From the NCBI GenBank assembly GCA_003232715.1, contig QIJG01000196.1:1-8866 (forward strand): a stretch of DNA of 8,866 nucleotides, written 5' to 3'. Numbering within the stretch: position 1 is the stretch's first letter; every line of letters begins with the position of its first letter. Below are positions 6,960 through 8,866 of the stretch, one piece after another. The notes beneath the pieces were generated by a model that was not told where the DNA came from, searched no databases, and worked only from the letters and a program-made list of their open reading frames with translations. The position numbers were made by a program, and so were the translations under genes. Source of the stretch: Nitrospirota bacterium. GTDB taxonomy: Bacteria > Nitrospirota > Thermodesulfovibrionia > Thermodesulfovibrionales > JdFR-85.

Positions 6960-8167
6960 AACGTCTTTAAACTCGGCACTGCCGTCACAAATTTCCCATC
7001 CCATTCACGGATGAAGGCATTCTCCTGCATGACCTCTTGCGCTATATTCCAGGGCAGGATGAGCAAGACATCCGGTTTCCGCTCCTTTAGTACTATAGGA
7101 GGCAGGATTGGAATATGGCTTCCGGGAAGAAACTTTCCCTGCTTAGATGGTGCAGCATCACAAACGTAGGGAATCAGGTCCTTCTTGACGCCTGCGTAAT
7201 TGAGCAGGGTATTGCCCTTGGCAGCAGCGCCATAGGCGGCAACCTTTTTCCCCTGTTTTTTCTGATCGATCAGAAAACCTATCAGATTATCCTTAACGCT
7301 ATCGGCCTTTGCCTGAAAACCCCTGTAGGTCAATAGGCTCTGCATCCCTTGCCTCTCTTCTTCAGCAAGCAAGGTCAAGACAGCCTCCTCGCATGGTCTT
7401 GTATCATCTGCATGACAGCCATACACCCGCAGGCTCCCCCCGTGCGTAGAGAGCTTTTCTACATCATATATCCGCAGTCCTGCGGTCGCAAATATCCGAT
7501 CCACGGTATAAAGAGACAGGTAGGAATAATGCTCGTGATAGACGGTATCGAATTGAACATCTTCAATGAGGCGCATCAGGTGGGGAAACTCCAGGGTGAT
7601 CGTGCCACCTGGTTTTAGGACTGCTTTCAGTCCGGCTGTGAAATCGTTAATGTCCGGCACATGGGCATAAACGTTGTTGCCGATTATAAGATCGGCCTCT
7701 TTTCCCTCATCGGCCAACTCCAGGGCAAGCTGTTTTCCGAAAAAACGGCGCAGAACCGGCACACCGATCTTCTCCGCAGCCTCAGCAGTGCTTGCGGTTG
7801 GCTCAATCCCCAGACAGCGGATGTGCCGGGCAACAAAGTTCTTCAACAGGTACCCGTCATTAGAGGCAATCTCGACAACAAAACTCTCAGGGCCGAGAGA
7901 CAGGCGTTTTGTAATCAGTGCAGCATGATCACACCACATCTGTGACACGGAGGAAAAATAGGCATAATCGCTGCTGAAAAACTCATCAGCACGGATGTAG
8001 TCCTCCGTCTGAACAAGCCAGCAGTGGTCGCAAACATAAAGCTTAAGCGGAAAATAGGTCTCAGGTTTAGTAATGTCCCCGGCCTTCCGATAGGCGTTGG
8101 AAGGAGGGGCAAATCCCAGATCAAGAAAAACGTGTTCCAGGGGGGTGCTGCAGTGGCGGCAATTCAT
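6956..8167 (-). CDS. Zinc-binding nucleotide-sugar C-methyltransferase (TylCIII/NovU/TcaB9 type)
   Basis: At 403 residues this has the full three-part architecture of nucleotide-sugar C-methyltransferases. The N-terminal zinc domain has C3-x-x-C6 and C46-x-x-C49. The SAM core has motif I VVEIASNDGYLLKNF at 97-111, GIEPT at 120-124, NNVYAHVPDINDF at 164-176 and GGTITLEFPHL at 187-197. YHEH at 210-213 matches the Tyr/Glu/His catalytic cluster of TcaB9-like enzymes. The C-terminal domain has AAYGAAAKGNTLLNY at 310-324 and CDAAPSKQGKFLPGSHIPIL at 336-355. The expected reaction is SAM-dependent methylation of a ring carbon, typically C3, next to a C4 ketone, here probably of a CDP-4-keto-6-deoxyhexose. 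Its ATG overlaps the stop of the broken epimerase gene (ATGA). Its own stop codon lies in the inverted repeat of the downstream element, so the last one or two residues may be altered. Confidence 0.92.
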   Translation of the reverse strand: MNCRHCSTPLEHVFLDLGFAPPSNAYRKAGDITKPETYFPLKLYVCDHCWLVQTEDYIRADEFFSSDYAYFSSVSQMWCDHAALITKRLSLGPESFVVEIASNDGYLLKNFVARHIRCLGIEPTASTAEAAEKIGVPVLRRFFGKQLALELADEGKEADLIIGNNVYAHVPDINDFTAGLKAVLKPGGTITLEFPHLMRLIEDVQFDTVYHEHYSYLSLYTVDRIFATAGLRIYDVEKLSTHGGSLRVYGCHADDTRPCEEAVLTLLAEEERQGMQSLLTYRGFQAKADSVKDNLIGFLIDQKKQGKKVAAYGAAAKGNTLLNYAGVKKDLIPYVCDAAPSKQGKFLPGSHIPILPPIVLKERKPDVLLILPWNIAQEVMQENAFIREWDGKFVTAVPSLKTF

Positions 8168-8683
8168 AAGGCAACACCCTCAAAATCCTGGCTGGTGAAA
8201 GGGTGGGAGCGATCCCGTTCGGATAGCTCCATAATTTCAATAGGCCATGCAATCCCAAGACTTGGGTCGTTGACATGAAGCCCCCCCTCCGCCTGCCCGT
8301 GGATCAATTCGCAATCCTCCGTAAGCGTCTGAAAACCATGGGCAAACCCCTCGGGTATCAAAAGACTTCTTTGATTCGCAGCAGAGAGGACCTCACCGTG
8401 CCACTTCAAAAAAGTGGATGACCTCGCCCCGAAGGCACGTAACGATCTTGGCTTCTGCATGCGGCGGATACTGAAAGTGCAGACCGCGGACAGCACCCTT
8501 CCTGATGGTATGACTGTGGTTGATCTGGGCAATGGATTTGCTAAATCCAGCGTCCTTAAATTCCTCTGCGCAAAAAAGACGGCAGAAAAAACCCCTCTGG
8601 TCCTTGATGGGCTTACGTTCGACAACATAGAGGCCCTCAAGGGGTGTAGAGTGGAAGTGAAAACGGTTATTTCTCTTTGTCAT
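8164..8683 (-). pseudogene. Broken RfbC/RmlC-family sugar 3,5-epimerase (frameshift plus internal losses)
   Basis: Two frames together cover an RmlC-type dTDP-4-dehydrorhamnose 3,5-epimerase family protein. The first (8393-8683) has DQRGFFCRLF and the catalytic histidine H69 in AVRGLHFQYPP, and runs normally to VTCLRGEV, then hits TGA at 8393-8395. The second, shifted by one base and joining at about 8415, resumes with STFLKWHGEVLSA and LLIPEGFAHGFQTL and ends at TGA 8164-8166. About ten residues (the usual VDLR-x-x-SPT part) are missing at the junction. A second gap appears where ELI is followed at once by HGQAEGGL, leaving out the usual tyrosine-containing stretch of about nine residues. 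The gene would have given about 190 residues. It starts 14 bases after the dehydratase stop, and its end overlaps the C-methyltransferase start. Sequencing or assembly error is possible. Confidence 0.8.
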
Positions 8684-8697
8684 ATTTAGGTGTATGG

Positions 8698-8866
8698 TTA
8701 ACTTTTACTGCGTAACACTGTGTATTCTTCAATTTGCCTAAAGCAGATATTCCTGAGACTTTCTGTGCTTCCCCTGGCTCCGTAAGCTTTGAACCACTCC
8801 ATAACTTTATCAATGGCTGTCTCCAAAGACCAGCACGGGCGCCAGCCGAGAACCGCTGCGGCCTTT
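8698..8866 (-). CDS. rfbG: CDP-glucose 4,6-dehydratase, C-terminal end (partial)
   Basis: The last 55 codons of a gene entering from the right edge, ending in TAA at 8698-8700. The translation contains KAAAVLGWRPCWSLETAIDK then VMEWFKAY, and near the end CFRQIEEY. This matches the C-terminus of RfbG-type dehydratases (LGW-x-P-x-W-x-L, then a W-x-K-A-Y helix, then QI-x-x-Y). RfbG converts CDP-glucose to CDP-4-keto-6-deoxyglucose, the branch-point intermediate for CDP-linked deoxysugars, and would be the first committed enzyme for the genes downstream. The catalytic part lies outside the window, so the assignment rests on this short end. A related extended-SDR dehydratase with a different nucleotide cannot be fully excluded. 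Confidence 0.75.
   Translation of the reverse strand, partial: KAAAVLGWRPCWSLETAIDKVMEWFKAYGARGSTESLRNICFRQIEEYTVLRSKS

Noticed and set aside
6660..7004. Longer GxxExxY protein starting at 7004
   Set aside because: The extra 26 residues are out-of-frame methyltransferase sequence plus the inverted repeat; the family begins at the ATG at 6926.
8405..8412. Programmed frameshifting at the T6 run in the epimerase gene
   Set aside because: The required shift is +1, not the -1 expected of such a run, and even a perfect shift would leave about ten core residues missing.
8164..8640. A separate 158-residue minus-strand gene overlapping the epimerase
   Set aside because: Its first half is out-of-frame translation of the epimerase 5' end; only the part from about 8415 down is family-like. 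It is the second half of the broken gene.

Overview
The window is one stretch of a surface-polysaccharide (O-antigen or exopolysaccharide) gene cluster. Every credible gene lies on the minus strand, so transcription runs from base 8866 down to base 1. The combination of a CDP-glucose 4,6-dehydratase end, a Wzx-type flippase and nucleotide-sugar tailoring enzymes suggests a Gram-negative bacterium. Base composition looks mixed, richer in AT at the left end than on the right, as is common in horizontally assembled glycan clusters. I cannot name the organism from the sequence. No rRNA, tRNA, CRISPR array, promoter or rho-independent terminator could be supported.

Right part (8866-4671), sugar-nucleotide synthesis. 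It begins with the C-terminus of an RfbG-like CDP-glucose 4,6-dehydratase, followed by an RfbC/RmlC-family sugar 3,5-epimerase that is broken by a frameshifting deletion. Next come a zinc-binding C-methyltransferase of the TylCIII/NovU/TcaB9 type, a short GxxExxY-family gene inside an inverted-repeat element, an SDR-type epimerase/4-ketoreductase, and a second, diverged methyltransferase of the same architecture without the zinc motif. ATGA stop-start overlaps at two junctions point to an operon. The likely product is a CDP-activated, C-methyl-branched 6-deoxyhexose.

Middle and left part (4604-457), decoration, export and assembly. A CmcI-family methyltransferase and a PAPS-dependent sulfotransferase would add methyl and sulfate groups. 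A flippase would carry the lipid-linked unit across the inner membrane, and a family 2 glycosyltransferase would add a sugar. The left end (69-362) holds only the C-terminal remnant of another methyltransferase.

The most notable item is the roughly 338-bp element at 6622-6959. It has 33-bp imperfect terminal inverted repeats, each built of three CGCAGA/TCTGCG motifs spaced 9-10 bp apart, and encloses a C-terminally shortened GxxExxY (PD-(D/E)XK-like) gene. One of its ends supplies the stop codon of the neighbouring methyltransferase. It looks like a small mobile or domesticated insertion in an otherwise tightly packed operon. The second notable item is the epimerase gene, which appears to have lost two internal segments.
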